DNA of 64,000 nt, taken from assembly GCF_000520015.2 (NCBI RefSeq), contig NZ_CP007044.2, forward strand, positions 1,612,001-1,676,000, given 5' to 3'. Both the position numbers and the translations under genes were made by a program. This document shows positions 1-9,096 of this stretch, piece after piece. Position 1 is the stretch's first letter; each line of letters starts with the position of its first letter. The stretch is from Chania multitudinisentens RB-25. GTDB lineage: Bacteria; Pseudomonadota; Gammaproteobacteria; Enterobacterales; Enterobacteriaceae. The notes beneath the pieces are model-generated. The model was not told the DNA's origin and made no database searches. It saw only the letters and a program-made list of their open reading frames with translations.

Positions 1-355
1 TTACATGGCGGTGGCATCCAGCGAACTGAACGTGGCGCATAACCTGCCGCAGGAGAGGGCGCGCTGCCGGTTTGAGGTGAATAATTCACTGGCAGGCATT
101 GAGCGCGAAAGCTTGCAGGCGGTGTTGTGCAATCCGCCCTTCCATCAGCAACATGCGATTACCGATCACACCGCTTGGCAGATGTTCTGCGATGCTAAGC
201 GCTGCCTGCAAGCCGGTGGTGAATTGCGTATCGTTGGCAATCGTCATCTGGATTATTACCATAAGCTGAAGCGCTTGTTTGGCAACTGTACTACTTTGGC
301 GTCTAACCAGAAGTTTGTGATCCTGAAAGCGGTCAAATCCGGCGCCCGGCGTTAA
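1..355 (+). CDS. rlmG: 23S rRNA (guanine-N2) methyltransferase RlmG, C-terminal part
   Basis: The gene is cut by the left window edge; the frame is open from base 2 and only about the last 117 residues are present. RlmG methylates G1835 of 23S rRNA using S-adenosylmethionine. The visible part carries the class I methyltransferase catalytic motif NPPF (in AVLCNPPFHQQHAITD) and the downstream GELRIVGNRHLDYYHKLK segment, both nearly identical to my recollection of E. coli RlmG. The adjacent convergent fadH is the E. coli arrangement, which supports orthology. Termination of the gene is within 40 bp of the fadH stop on the other strand. Confidence 0.95.
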   Translation, partial: YMAVASSELNVAHNLPQERARCRFEVNNSLAGIERESLQAVLCNPPFHQQHAITDHTAWQMFCDAKRCLQAGGELRIVGNRHLDYYHKLKRLFGNCTTLASNQKFVILKAVKSGARR

Positions 356-393
356 TCCGTTGGTGGGCGCAGTTTCTTACTGCGCCCACGCTG

Positions 394-2415
394 TTACAGC
401 GCCATTGCCAAGCGCGTACCTTGAGCGATAGCCCGGCGTGCATCCAGTTCGTCGGCAACGTCGGCCCCCCCAATCAGATGCACGGTTTTCCCCATGGCCA
501 GCAGCGGTTGCAGCAGCTCACGGCGTGGCTCCTGGCCAGCACAGATCACAATCGTGTCCACCGGCAGGCACTTTTCCTTATCGAGACGCACGATATGCAA
601 TCCGTGCTCGTCAATGCGCTGATAGTGGACGCTGTTCAGCATCTTCACACCGCGCATTGTCAAACTGATGCGATGAATCCAACCGGTGGTTTTGCCCAAC
701 CCTTCACCCACTTTGCTGCTTTTACGTTGCAACAGAAATATCTGGCGTGGCACCGGCGGCACACCAGGCCCCTGATCGCTCAAACCGCCGCGCTGGTTAA
801 GCTGTGAATCGATTCCCCATTCAAGGTTAAATGCCTGCTGATCCAGGCTACTGGCGGTGCCATGTTGGCTGAGATATTCGGCAGTATCGAAACCGATCCC
901 CCCTGCGCCAATGATTGCCACCCGCTGCCCGACCGGTTTCTTGTCACGTAAAACATCGAGATAGCTCAACACGTTATCACGCTCAATGCCGGGAATATCT
1001 GGCAGACGCGGCACGATGCCGCAGGCGAGGATCACTTCATCGAAATCGACCAAATCCTCCGCATGCACTTTTCGCCCCAGTTGCAGCGTGATTTTCAGTA
1101 GCGCTAATTGGCGGCGGAAGTAACGCAGGGTTTCGTGGAACTCTTCCTTACCAGGGATCTGTTTGGCAATGTTGAATTGACCGCCGATCTCATTGGCGGC
1201 GTCGAATAGCGTCACCTGATGCCCACGGCTGGCGGCGGTGGTGGCAAATGCCAGCCCGGCAGGGCCAGCACCGACTACGGCCAGCCGTTTGGGGGTGTCT
1301 GCCGCCAGCAGCGGCATTTCGGTTTCGCGGCAGGCGCGTGGGTTCACCAAACAGGACGTCAGTTTGCCTTCGAAAACCTGATCCAGACAGGCTTGGTTAC
1401 AGCCAATGCAGGTGTTGATTTCATCTGCACGGCCTTCGGCGGCTTTTTGTACAAAAGCCGCATCGGCCAGGAATGGGCGTGCCATGGAAATCATATCGGC
1501 ACAGCCTTCTGCCAATACCTGTTCTGCTACCGCAGGATCGTTAATGCGGTTGGTGGCGATCAACGGAACCCCCACTTTACCCATCAGTTTGCGTGTTACC
1601 CAACTGAACCCGGCACGCGGCACCATGGTGGCAATGGTAGGAATTCGCGCTTCATGCCAGCCGATGCCGGTATTAATCAGGGTTGCTCCTGCCTGTTCAA
1701 CGGCGACGGCGAGCTGCTCAATCTCCTGCCAATTAGAGCCATTCTCCACCAGATCAAGCATCGACAGGCGATAAATCAGAATAAATTCTGGCCCTACCGC
1801 TTGGCGCACGGCGCGCACAATCTCTACCGCAAAACGCATACGATTACTGAAGCTGCCACCCCATTCATCGTCGCGTTGGTTAGTGTGCGCTACCAGAAAC
1901 TGGTTAATCAGATAGCCTTCAGAACCCATCACTTCCACGCCGTCATAGCCCGCTTGCTGCGCCAGTGCGGCGCAGTGGGCGAAATCGGCAATGGTTTGTG
2001 CAATTTCTTCTACCGTGAGTGCCTTGGGGGTGAATGGGGTGATAGGGGCTTGCAATGCGGAAGGTGCGACGGGCTGCGGTTGGTAGCTATAACGTCCGGC
2101 ATGCAGGATCTGTAAGGCGATTTTACCACCCGCCTGATGGACAGCATCGGTGACGGTGCGGTGATTTGCCACCTGCTGTGGCCGGTTCAGGGTGGCAGCG
2201 CCGTGATGTACCACTCCCTTTTCATTAGGCGCGATGCCGCCGGTCACGATCAGTGCGACGCCCGCAGCGGCGCGTTCGGCATAAAATGCGGCCAGGCGCT
2301 CTGGGCCATTGGGAAGTTCTTCCAGACCTGTGTGCATCGATCCCATCAGCACCCGGTTTTTCAAGGTGGTGAAGCCGAGATCTAGCGGCGCCAGCAGGCG
2401 GGGGTATGCGCTCAT
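394..2415 (-). CDS. fadH: 2,4-dienoyl-CoA reductase (NADPH), FadH
   Basis: Iron-sulfur flavoenzyme that reduces 2,4-dienoyl-CoA in beta-oxidation of unsaturated fatty acids. About 673 residues, matching the family. The N-terminal half is an old-yellow-enzyme TIM barrel (KNRVLMGSMHTGLEE, then GYDGVEVMGSEGYLINQF with the active-site region). It is followed by the 4Fe-4S cysteines CIGCNQACLDQ plus a further C about 12 residues on. The C-terminal half has an FAD-binding GAGPAGLA motif and an NADPH-binding GAGGIGFD motif. I chose the ATG at 2415 because GGAGA lies 6-7 nt upstream; an in-frame ATG at 2427 would place that motif inside the gene. Single gene, convergent with rlmG. Its upstream region is largely occupied by a dispersed repeat. 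Confidence 0.96.
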   Translation of the reverse strand: MSAYPRLLAPLDLGFTTLKNRVLMGSMHTGLEELPNGPERLAAFYAERAAAGVALIVTGGIAPNEKGVVHHGAATLNRPQQVANHRTVTDAVHQAGGKIALQILHAGRYSYQPQPVAPSALQAPITPFTPKALTVEEIAQTIADFAHCAALAQQAGYDGVEVMGSEGYLINQFLVAHTNQRDDEWGGSFSNRMRFAVEIVRAVRQAVGPEFILIYRLSMLDLVENGSNWQEIEQLAVAVEQAGATLINTGIGWHEARIPTIATMVPRAGFSWVTRKLMGKVGVPLIATNRINDPAVAEQVLAEGCADMISMARPFLADAAFVQKAAEGRADEINTCIGCNQACLDQVFEGKLTSCLVNPRACRETEMPLLAADTPKRLAVVGAGPAGLAFATTAASRGHQVTLFDAANEIGGQFNIAKQIPGKEEFHETLRYFRRQLALLKITLQLGRKVHAEDLVDFDEVILACGIVPRLPDIPGIERDNVLSYLDVLRDKKPVGQRVAIIGAGGIGFDTAEYLSQHGTASSLDQQAFNLEWGIDSQLNQRGGLSDQGPGVPPVPRQIFLLQRKSSKVGEGLGKTTGWIHRISLTMRGVKMLNSVHYQRIDEHGLHIVRLDKEKCLPVDTIVICAGQEPRRELLQPLLAMGKTVHLIGGADVADELDARRAIAQGTRLAMAL

Positions 2416-2430
2416 TGCAGTCTCCATCGG

Positions 2431-2510
2431 GTATACCCGTCATCTTTCAAGCCGTAGCACTATTGCGCCTTTGCCGCCTGACTGTAACTTGAAATCCATA
2501 AGGTATATAT
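2431..2510. repeat. Dispersed enterobacterial palindromic repeat, copy 1
   Basis: Begins with GTATACCCGTCATCTTTCAAG and ends with CTGTAACTTGAAATCC then AAGGTATATAT, so its ends are imperfect inverted repeats (tatacc..cttcaag / cttgaa..ggtatat). The same boundaries recur at 21385-21496 and, as a right half only, near 40470-40514. This resembles the intergenic palindromic repeats common in Serratia and Yersinia; the family name was not verified. The remaining 2511-2811 shows no convincing gene, only the upstream region of the amidohydrolase. Confidence 0.6.
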
Positions 2511-2811
2511 CGTTATAGTTATTGGTGGGGATTAGGTGGTCGGATGAGCTAAATTTAGCTGCTGTTCGCCGTCTTGGGAATTAAGGATGTGCTGAATGTG
2601 ATAGATGTCATGAATCTTTGCGTCATTGTTGCTGGATTAACCCATTCACTATTTAGCCGATTTTGTTATGGATTACTGGGGGGGCTATACGATGTCGGTG
2701 ATATCAGGATTTCAAGACGGTGTAGCTTTGCCTCTCTTGGCGAAGGATTTCTGTTTTAACCTGACTCAGATCTATACTTAGGATCGTTTTGGTGATTTTG
2801 AGATCTTTGAT

Positions 2812-4518
2812 ATGACACCAGTGGTTAAAGCCGCCGAGGTAATTTATTACAACGGCACTCTCTTCACGGCAGATGCCGCCAACCAGGTTTGCAGTGCAAT
2901 GGCGATAGGGCAAGGATACATTCTTGCCATAGGGGATGATGAGCAAGTGCTGGCGCTTGCAACACCCGCGACCGAGCTTATCGATCTGAACGGTAAAATG
3001 ATGATGCCGGGCCTGATCGACAGCCATATGCATCCATTCTGGGGCGGCAAACAGCTCAAAGGGTGCAGTTTGCAGTATGCAGCGCTGACGGTGGAGCAGA
3101 CGTTGCAGCATATTCAGGCGCATCTGGACAAGTATCCGGCTCATGACGACGAATGGCTGACGGTGCGGGCCTGGCAGCGCCAGGCGATGATCCCGGTTGG
3201 GGCAGACATGAGCCGCAAGCTGCTGGATACCTTGAATACCCGCCGCCCGGTAGCGCTGTTTTCCAACGATTGCCATACCTTGGCTGCCAACAGCCGTGCG
3301 CTGGAAATGCTGGGGATTGATGAAAATACTCCGGTGCCAACAGACGGCAAGATTGCCCGCGCTGCTGATGGCCAACTGACGGGGATTCTGGAGGATGCTC
3401 CAGCCATGCGCGCTTTCGACAGCATCCCTTCCGGCACGGCGGAACAGAACGTCCAGATAGCGGCTCATGTGCAGCAGGTGCTGCATGCTCAAGGGGTAAC
3501 CACGGTGATGGATACCCGAGTGTTCGCTGAACAGTTGGCCGCTTTCGCTGCGTTGCGCGATCAAGGCGCACTGACGCTGCGCATCCTCGGTGCCAAAGAA
3601 GTGACGCCAGATAGCGTGCAAGGGCCGGAAGATGCCGCGCGTGCGGTGCAGGAAGTGGTCGCTTTCGCCAAACAGTGGGGCGATAAAACCTGGGGGCCGC
3701 AGGCCGGGATTGCCGTTGACCATCTGAAGCTGTTCGTTGATGGGGTATTGCAACCCCCAACGATGACCGCTGCGTTGCTGGAGCCTTATCGTGAACACCA
3801 TGGTGAAGGAAAAAGTGAACGCTATGGCGATCTCTACTTCACTACGCCAGTGCTGAATGCGCTGATGGTTGAATGTGGCCGTGCTGGCCTGCACCCACAT
3901 ACTCATACGGTCGGTGACGGGGCCATTGAGCAGGTGCTGGATGCGGTTGAACTGATGCGTGCAGCCTGCCCCGGCAAGGATATCCGCCCCGGTTTGGCAC
4001 ACAACGAACTGGTGGCGGCTCATCAGTATGCGCGGTTTGCTGCTTTAGGGGCGACGGCGGTGTTGTCATTCCAATGGGCGGGTTTACCGGCTGTCTTGAT
4101 TGACGAAGAACGGGAAATGCTGGGGGAAGAACGTTTCCCACATCTGGAACCGGCAGCACGTTTTCTGGATGCCGGGGCGCGCGTGGCCTATGGCAGCGAC
4201 TGGCCGATCGATCGGCTGGACGAATGGTATAACTTGCAGGTGGGGATGACTCGCCGTGCCTGGGACAGCGCAGGTAATCCTGCCGGGCCATGTTTGGAGA
4301 ATGATCGCTGCTTGACATTGATCGAGACATTGCGCGCCGCAACCATTGATGCCGCTTATATGATTGCGAAAGAGCAATATATCGGTTCGCTTGAAGTGGG
4401 TAAATTGGCTGATGCGATAGTCCTGTACCAAAACCTGTTCGAGCAACCCGCAGAGGCGATATACCAAACTCGCGTCGAACGGACGCTGGTGGGCGGGCAG
4501 GTGGTTTATCAGGCATAA
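2812..4518 (+). CDS. YtcJ-like amidohydrolase (amidohydrolase 3 family)
   Basis: A 568-residue metal-dependent amidohydrolase of the YtcJ/N-substituted formamide deformylase group. Seen in order: an N-terminal beta-sandwich segment, the metal-binding HxH at about residue 70 (LIDSHMHPFWGG), a later HTHTVGDG histidine pair, a conserved AHNE histidine and a GSDWPID aspartate near residue 463, all typical of the superfamily. No signal peptide, so probably cytosolic. The true substrate is unknown; the family acts on N-acyl, formamide or cyclic amide substrates. It is followed by a hairpin terminator and then a polyamine-type permease. The pair could import and deacylate an amide of an amine, but this is inference from position only. 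Confidence 0.8.
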   Translation: MTPVVKAAEVIYYNGTLFTADAANQVCSAMAIGQGYILAIGDDEQVLALATPATELIDLNGKMMMPGLIDSHMHPFWGGKQLKGCSLQYAALTVEQTLQHIQAHLDKYPAHDDEWLTVRAWQRQAMIPVGADMSRKLLDTLNTRRPVALFSNDCHTLAANSRALEMLGIDENTPVPTDGKIARAADGQLTGILEDAPAMRAFDSIPSGTAEQNVQIAAHVQQVLHAQGVTTVMDTRVFAEQLAAFAALRDQGALTLRILGAKEVTPDSVQGPEDAARAVQEVVAFAKQWGDKTWGPQAGIAVDHLKLFVDGVLQPPTMTAALLEPYREHHGEGKSERYGDLYFTTPVLNALMVECGRAGLHPHTHTVGDGAIEQVLDAVELMRAACPGKDIRPGLAHNELVAAHQYARFAALGATAVLSFQWAGLPAVLIDEEREMLGEERFPHLEPAARFLDAGARVAYGSDWPIDRLDEWYNLQVGMTRRAWDSAGNPAGPCLENDRCLTLIETLRAATIDAAYMIAKEQYIGSLEVGKLADAIVLYQNLFEQPAEAIYQTRVERTLVGGQVVYQA

Positions 4519-4531
4519 CATTCAATCGGAT

Positions 4532-4557
4532 AAAAGCGGTAAAGATTCACCGCTTTT
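4532..4557 (+). terminator. Hairpin terminator after the amidohydrolase
   Basis: Perfect 9-bp stem AAAAGCGGT / ACCGCTTTT with an 8-nt loop, 13 bp after the stop codon. The T-rich 3' arm is followed by TATGATTGTAATT. Consistent with rho-independent termination. Confidence 0.75.
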
Positions 4558-4581
4558 ATGATTGTAATTACAATAAATCAA

Positions 4582-4616
4582 CGGGCTGGAATGCCGTATT
4601 ACCTTATTCCAGCCCG
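4582..4616. repeat. Perfect 11-bp inverted repeat in intergenic region
   Basis: CGGGCTGGAAT and ATTCCAGCCCG separated by 13 nt. It lies between the amidohydrolase terminator and the permease. No T-tract follows on the plus strand, so it is either an operator or a minus-strand hairpin (TTGATTTATTG follows on that strand). The rest of 4519-4833 shows no gene I can support. Confidence 0.5.
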
Positions 4617-4833
4617 ATGGTAGAAAACAAAAACTGAAAGCCTCTTGTTAACTTCCACGGCCGCCTTTCTTGTGCCAGAATTCGTCCCTTGTTTTTTGCC
4701 GTAGCCAATAGATTTCAAGGTAGGCAAAACTGAACAAATCCTTGTGTCCTGCGGTGAAGAGATTCTGCTTTTGCAGGATGAAGGAGAAAACACGGATTAA
4801 TGGCGCTGGTTTGTGCCAGGAGATGATACGGCA

Positions 4834-6177
4834 ATGCCACAACACATTCAGTTGCAACGAGTTCTTAAAACCCCAGCCCTGGTCGCGTTTGGGCTTGCCT
4901 ATATGGTGCCGCTGGGCGTATTTACCACCTATGGTCAGGTGACCGTTTTGAGTCAGGGCCATCTGCCTGTCGCTTATCTGGTGACCATTGTCACCATTCT
5001 TTTTACTGCTTTGAGCTATTGCCGGATGACCAACGCAATGCCGTTGGCGGGATCGGCGTATTCTTATGTACAGCGTAGCTTCGGTGGTAAAACCGGTTTC
5101 CTGGTTGGCTGGGCACAGATTCTTGATTATCTGTTCTTGCCGATGCTGAACTATCTGGTTTTAGGTATCTTCTTGCACGAAGCATTTCCGGCGATCCCGG
5201 CTTATGTGTTTATTCTGGCTTCCATCGTCAGCGTCAGCCTGTTGAATATTCTCGGCGTGCGCCTGCTGAACTCTGTCAACTTCACGCTGATTGCGTTACA
5301 GATGGTGTTCATCGTGCTGTTTATTGCCCTGGCATTCAGCGACGCCGATCTCAGCCCGGCATCGCTGATGAAACCCTTGCTGGTGGATGCGGGTAATTTT
5401 TCTGGCCTGATTGCCGGCGCTGCGGTGTTGTGCCTGGCTTTTCTGGGGTTTGATGCCATTGCCACCATGGCTGAAGAGGCCGCCGATGCCAAGCGCACGC
5501 TGCCGCGCGCCATTCTGATCACCGTTATCAGCGCTGGCGCTATTTTTGTTGCGGTGTCTTATGCCGCACACCTGGCTTATCCTGATTGGCAGTCGCTGAT
5601 CCCTTATCAGGATACCGCCAGCCTGATTATCTCGGAGCATGTGGGCGGGAAGTGGATGTATAACTTCTTTATGGCCACCTACCTGACCGGGGTTTACGCT
5701 TCTTCAATGACTGCACAAACCGGCGTCTCGCGCATCTTCTATGCGATGGGGCGTGAAGGCGTGCTACCGCGCAGGGTGTTTTTCCATCTTCATGCCCGTT
5801 TCCATACGCCGTGGCGCGCGATTGTGTTTGTGGCGATCATTTCCCTGTTGGCGTTGTGGATGGAGCTAAGCATGGTGGTATCGATGATTAGCTTTGGGGC
5901 GCTGGGGGCGTTTACCTTTGTTAACCTCAGCGTAATCAAACACTTTTTGGTGAACGAAAAACGCCGTGGGCTAAGTGCGTTTTTCAATTACGGCCTGCTA
6001 CCGCTGCTCGGCTTTGCCATGTGTGTCTGGTTATGGTTCAACCTGGATTTAGAAGCGCTGAAAGTCGGTTTTACCTGGTTATTTGCCGGTTTTCTGTATT
6101 TACTGTGGTTGACCAAAGGGATGCGCCAGGATCCCCCTTCTGTTAGCCATGATGATATTTCTCATCTGATGGATTAA
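4834..6177 (+). CDS. APC-family permease, PuuP-like (putative amine/putrescine importer)
   Basis: About 447 residues with roughly 12 hydrophobic segments. Sequence pattern matches E. coli PuuP along its length: GLAYMVPLGVFTTYG near the N-terminus, PLAGSAYSYVQRSFG in TM2-3, GWAQILDYLFLPMLN, LAFLGFDAIATMAEEA and the late ISFGALGAFTFVNLSVIKHF segment. PuuP imports putrescine by proton symport, so an amine or amino acid substrate is likely. I chose the ATG at 4834 since AGGAGAT lies 9 nt upstream; a GTG at 4813 would overlap that site. It sits between an amidohydrolase and the MocR-puuE-gabD group, which supports a role in amine catabolism. Confidence 0.8.
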   Translation: MPQHIQLQRVLKTPALVAFGLAYMVPLGVFTTYGQVTVLSQGHLPVAYLVTIVTILFTALSYCRMTNAMPLAGSAYSYVQRSFGGKTGFLVGWAQILDYLFLPMLNYLVLGIFLHEAFPAIPAYVFILASIVSVSLLNILGVRLLNSVNFTLIALQMVFIVLFIALAFSDADLSPASLMKPLLVDAGNFSGLIAGAAVLCLAFLGFDAIATMAEEAADAKRTLPRAILITVISAGAIFVAVSYAAHLAYPDWQSLIPYQDTASLIISEHVGGKWMYNFFMATYLTGVYASSMTAQTGVSRIFYAMGREGVLPRRVFFHLHARFHTPWRAIVFVAIISLLALWMELSMVVSMISFGALGAFTFVNLSVIKHFLVNEKRRGLSAFFNYGLLPLLGFAMCVWLWFNLDLEALKVGFTWLFAGFLYLLWLTKGMRQDPPSVSHDDISHLMD

Positions 6178-6193
6178 GTTGTGCATGTTCTTC

Positions 6194-6220
6194 AAAGGTG
6201 GCCCATAGGGCCACTTTTTT
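6194..6220 (+). terminator. Rho-independent terminator after the PuuP-like permease
   Basis: 7-bp GC-rich stem GTGGCCC / GGGCCAC with a 3-nt loop, followed directly by TTTTTT. It ends next to the stop of the convergent MocR gene. Confidence 0.85.
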
Positions 6221-6221
6221 A

Positions 6222-7697
6222 TTAACTTTCCTGCGAATAAATGCATTCCAGCAGCACGCTGAACGCCGCCGCCATCTGCTCTTCCGGTACACAGGCAAAC
6301 CCCATCAACAGACCACGCCGGGCGTTAGGCAGCATGTAATAGCGCGACAGTGCACGAACCAGTACTCCGCGCGTGCTGGCCGCAGCGGCAATGGCGACAT
6401 CGTCGGCATGGTTGGGCAGATTGAGGATCAGGTGCAACCCGGCATTGCTGTTGAACTCGCTCAAGGCCTGTTTACCCAAATGCTGCTCAATCAGTGTGGT
6501 AAGGAAGGTGCGGCGTTTGGCATACAGCAGGCGCATACGGCGGATATGGGCCGTGTAGTGGCCTTCTTGAATAAACTGCGCCAATGCTGCTTGAATCAGC
6601 AGATGGCCACCGCGATACAGCTCGGCATGGGCGATTTTGAATTCATTCATCAACGGTTTTGGCAGCACGACATAGCCCAGGCGCAGGGCGGGATATAATG
6701 TTTTACTGAATGTGCCGATATAAATTACCGGTGCATCTGCCTCCAACCCCTGCAATGCCGGGATCGGTTGACCAGAAAAGCGGAATTCACTGTCATAGTC
6801 ATCCTCCACGATCCAGGCGCCCGCATTACGTGCCAACGCCAGCAGCCGCTGCCGCCGTGCCAGGCTCATCACCGATCCGAGTGGATACTGGTGCGAAGGG
6901 GTGACGAAAATCAAGCGTGGCGTACCGGCAGCCTGTTCCGCTGGCACCATACCGGCTTCATCCACTTCGCACGGGCAGATATTCACATCATTTATCCGCA
7001 GAATATTGCGAATTCCCCAGTAACCCGGTTCCTCGATCCAGGCGTTATCGCCGGGGTTGCACAGCATACGGGTCACCAGGTCAATAGCTTGATGAATACC
7101 TTCGGTAATCAGGATCTGCTCCGGCGAGCAACGTACTGAGCGCGCTACGCGCAGATAATCCACCAATGCATGTTGTAATTCGGGGCTGCCACCCTGGTTG
7201 CTGTAGGTTAAGCGTTGCGGCGTGGGGCGGCGGCTGATGCGGGCCTGGATCTTGCTAAAGACCTGATGTGGGAAGGCATTGACATCGGGAACACCGGGAA
7301 TAAAAGCTCCCCATTGTTTCGGGCTGGCACTGGCGTGATGCAGCAGCGTGGCTCCGCGTTTTGATAGTTCAACGCGCCGTTGTTCACCATTATCGCCAAC
7401 CGGATAGTTGGCGGTGGATAAAAAGCTATCGGGCACGGTTTCTGCGACGAAGGTTCCACTTCCTTGGCGCGAATACACATATCCTTCTGCCAGTAGTTGT
7501 TCGTAAACCGTTAACACCGTGTTGCGTGACAAACTGAGTTCCTGTGCCAGATCGCGCGAAGCGGGCAGGCGGCTGGAGGGCGGCAGGCTGCCATCCAGAA
7601 TGCTGATGCGGATCGCATTATACAGCCGCTTATGCAGCTTATCATCGGGCTGTTCGCCGAGGCGTTGCAGCAACAGGTCACCACTCAATGAACGCAA
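6222..7697 (-). CDS. MocR-family transcriptional regulator (GntR wHTH plus aminotransferase-like domain)
   Basis: A 491-residue fusion typical of the MocR/GabR subfamily. The N-terminal winged helix (residues about 12-80) includes LPASRDLAQELSLSRNTVLTVYEQLLAEGYV. The rest is a class I aminotransferase fold with a PLP-lysine context GTFSKTLYPALRLGY around residue 332. MocR proteins sense PLP or an aminated ligand. It is divergent from puuE-gabD, with 121 bp between, so it probably activates GABA catabolism as GabR does. The most consistent start is a TTG at 7697 because GAGGGGG lies about 7 nt upstream; no ATG fits better. Confidence 0.85.
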   Translation of the reverse strand: MRSLSGDLLLQRLGEQPDDKLHKRLYNAIRISILDGSLPPSSRLPASRDLAQELSLSRNTVLTVYEQLLAEGYVYSRQGSGTFVAETVPDSFLSTANYPVGDNGEQRRVELSKRGATLLHHASASPKQWGAFIPGVPDVNAFPHQVFSKIQARISRRPTPQRLTYSNQGGSPELQHALVDYLRVARSVRCSPEQILITEGIHQAIDLVTRMLCNPGDNAWIEEPGYWGIRNILRINDVNICPCEVDEAGMVPAEQAAGTPRLIFVTPSHQYPLGSVMSLARRQRLLALARNAGAWIVEDDYDSEFRFSGQPIPALQGLEADAPVIYIGTFSKTLYPALRLGYVVLPKPLMNEFKIAHAELYRGGHLLIQAALAQFIQEGHYTAHIRRMRLLYAKRRTFLTTLIEQHLGKQALSEFNSNAGLHLILNLPNHADDVAIAAAASTRGVLVRALSRYYMLPNARRGLLMGFACVPEEQMAAAFSVLLECIYSQES

Positions 7698-7818
7698 TTG
7701 GCCCCCTCAATTAAACGTAACTGGCACTCGATTATAGAGCCACATTCTGTGTAAATAAACATCATTGTTTCGCACTTGTGAACCACTTTGACAACCGGCA
7801 TGTTTCGGAGAGAACGGT

Positions 7819-9084
7819 ATGAAAAACGCAGAACTGAATCAACGTCGTCTGGCTGCCACCCCGCGTGGCATTGGTGTGATGTGTGGTTTTTACGCAGAGC
7901 GGGCAGAAAATGCCACGTTGTGGGATGTGGAAGGGAATGAGGTCATCGATTTTGCTGCGGGTATTGCCGTGCTCAATACCGGCCACCGCCACCCGAAAGT
8001 GATTGCTGCGATTGAAAAGCAGCTCAACGCTTTTACTCATACCGCTTATCAAATCGTCCCTTATGAAAGCTATATTGCGCTGGCAGAGCGTATCAACCAG
8101 CGCGCGCCTATTGAAGGGGCTTGTAAAACCGCCTTTTTCACCACCGGAGCAGAAGCGGTAGAGAACGCGGTGAAAATTGCCCGTGCTTATACTGGCCGCC
8201 CAGGGGTGATCACCTTCGGCGGTGGTTTCCATGGCCGTACCTACATGACGATGGCTTTGACCGGCAAAGTGGCACCTTACAAACTGGGGTTTGGCCCGTT
8301 CCCTGGTTCGGTGTTCCATGGCCAGTATCCAAATGCGCTGTATGGCGTGAGTACCGAAGACGCCATGAACAGCCTGGAGCGTATTTTTAAAGCCGATATC
8401 GATGCCAAACAGGTGGCGGCGATTGTGCTGGAACCGGTGCAGGGGGAAGGCGGTTTCAATATTGCGCCGCCTGAATTTATGCAGGCGTTGCGTGCGCTGT
8501 GCGATCAACAGGGTATTCTGTTGATCGCTGATGAAGTGCAGACCGGTTTTGCGCGTACCGGTACGCTGTTTGCGATGGAACACTACACAGTAAAACCCGA
8601 TCTGATCACCATGGCGAAAAGCCTGGCAGGGGGGATGCCGCTATCGGCGGTGGCGGGCCGTGCCGAGGTGATGGATGCTCCGGCTCCAGGGGGGCTGGGT
8701 GGCACTTATGCTGGTAATCCACTGGCCGTTGCTTCGGCATTAGCCGTGTTGGAGGTGATCGAAGAAGAGCAACTATGCCAGCGCTCGCAGCGCTTGGGCC
8801 AGCATTTGGTGGAAGTGCTACAGCAGGCGCGCAAACATTGCCCGGCAATTGCCGATATTCGTGCCAAGGGTTCGATGGTGGCCGTGGAGTTCAACGATCC
8901 AGCCACCGGCAAACCGTCGCCGGAATTTACTCGTCAGGTACAACAAAAAGCTCAAGAGGAAGGGTTATTGCTGCTGAGCTGCGGTGTGAATGGCAACGTT
9001 ATTCGCTTCCTTTACCCGCTGACCATTCCTGATGCCCAGTTCAACCAGGCACTGGCAATCCTTTCCCGTGCGCTGGTTCATTAA
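7819..9084 (+). CDS. puuE: 4-aminobutyrate aminotransferase PuuE
   Basis: PLP-dependent class III aminotransferase of 421 residues, the exact length of E. coli PuuE. It converts GABA plus 2-oxoglutarate to succinate semialdehyde plus glutamate. Closer to PuuE than GabT: ATPRGIGVMCGFYAERAENAT, HTAYQIVPYESY and KVAPYKLGFGPFPGSVF all follow PuuE. Catalytic lysine in MAKSLAGG is at about residue 267, and the IADEVQTGFARTG cofactor motif precedes it. The SD is GGAGAG upstream of the ATG. gabD starts 12 bp after the stop, so the two are co-transcribed. Probably controlled by the divergent MocR regulator. Confidence 0.93.
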   Translation: MKNAELNQRRLAATPRGIGVMCGFYAERAENATLWDVEGNEVIDFAAGIAVLNTGHRHPKVIAAIEKQLNAFTHTAYQIVPYESYIALAERINQRAPIEGACKTAFFTTGAEAVENAVKIARAYTGRPGVITFGGGFHGRTYMTMALTGKVAPYKLGFGPFPGSVFHGQYPNALYGVSTEDAMNSLERIFKADIDAKQVAAIVLEPVQGEGGFNIAPPEFMQALRALCDQQGILLIADEVQTGFARTGTLFAMEHYTVKPDLITMAKSLAGGMPLSAVAGRAEVMDAPAPGGLGGTYAGNPLAVASALAVLEVIEEEQLCQRSQRLGQHLVEVLQQARKHCPAIADIRAKGSMVAVEFNDPATGKPSPEFTRQVQQKAQEEGLLLLSCGVNGNVIRFLYPLTIPDAQFNQALAILSRALVH

Positions 9085-9096
9085 GGAGCAAAATTC

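Noticed and set aside
7727..7742. TGGCACTCGATTATAG upstream of the MocR gene as a sigma-54 promoter
   Set aside because: The -12 half lacks TTGC.
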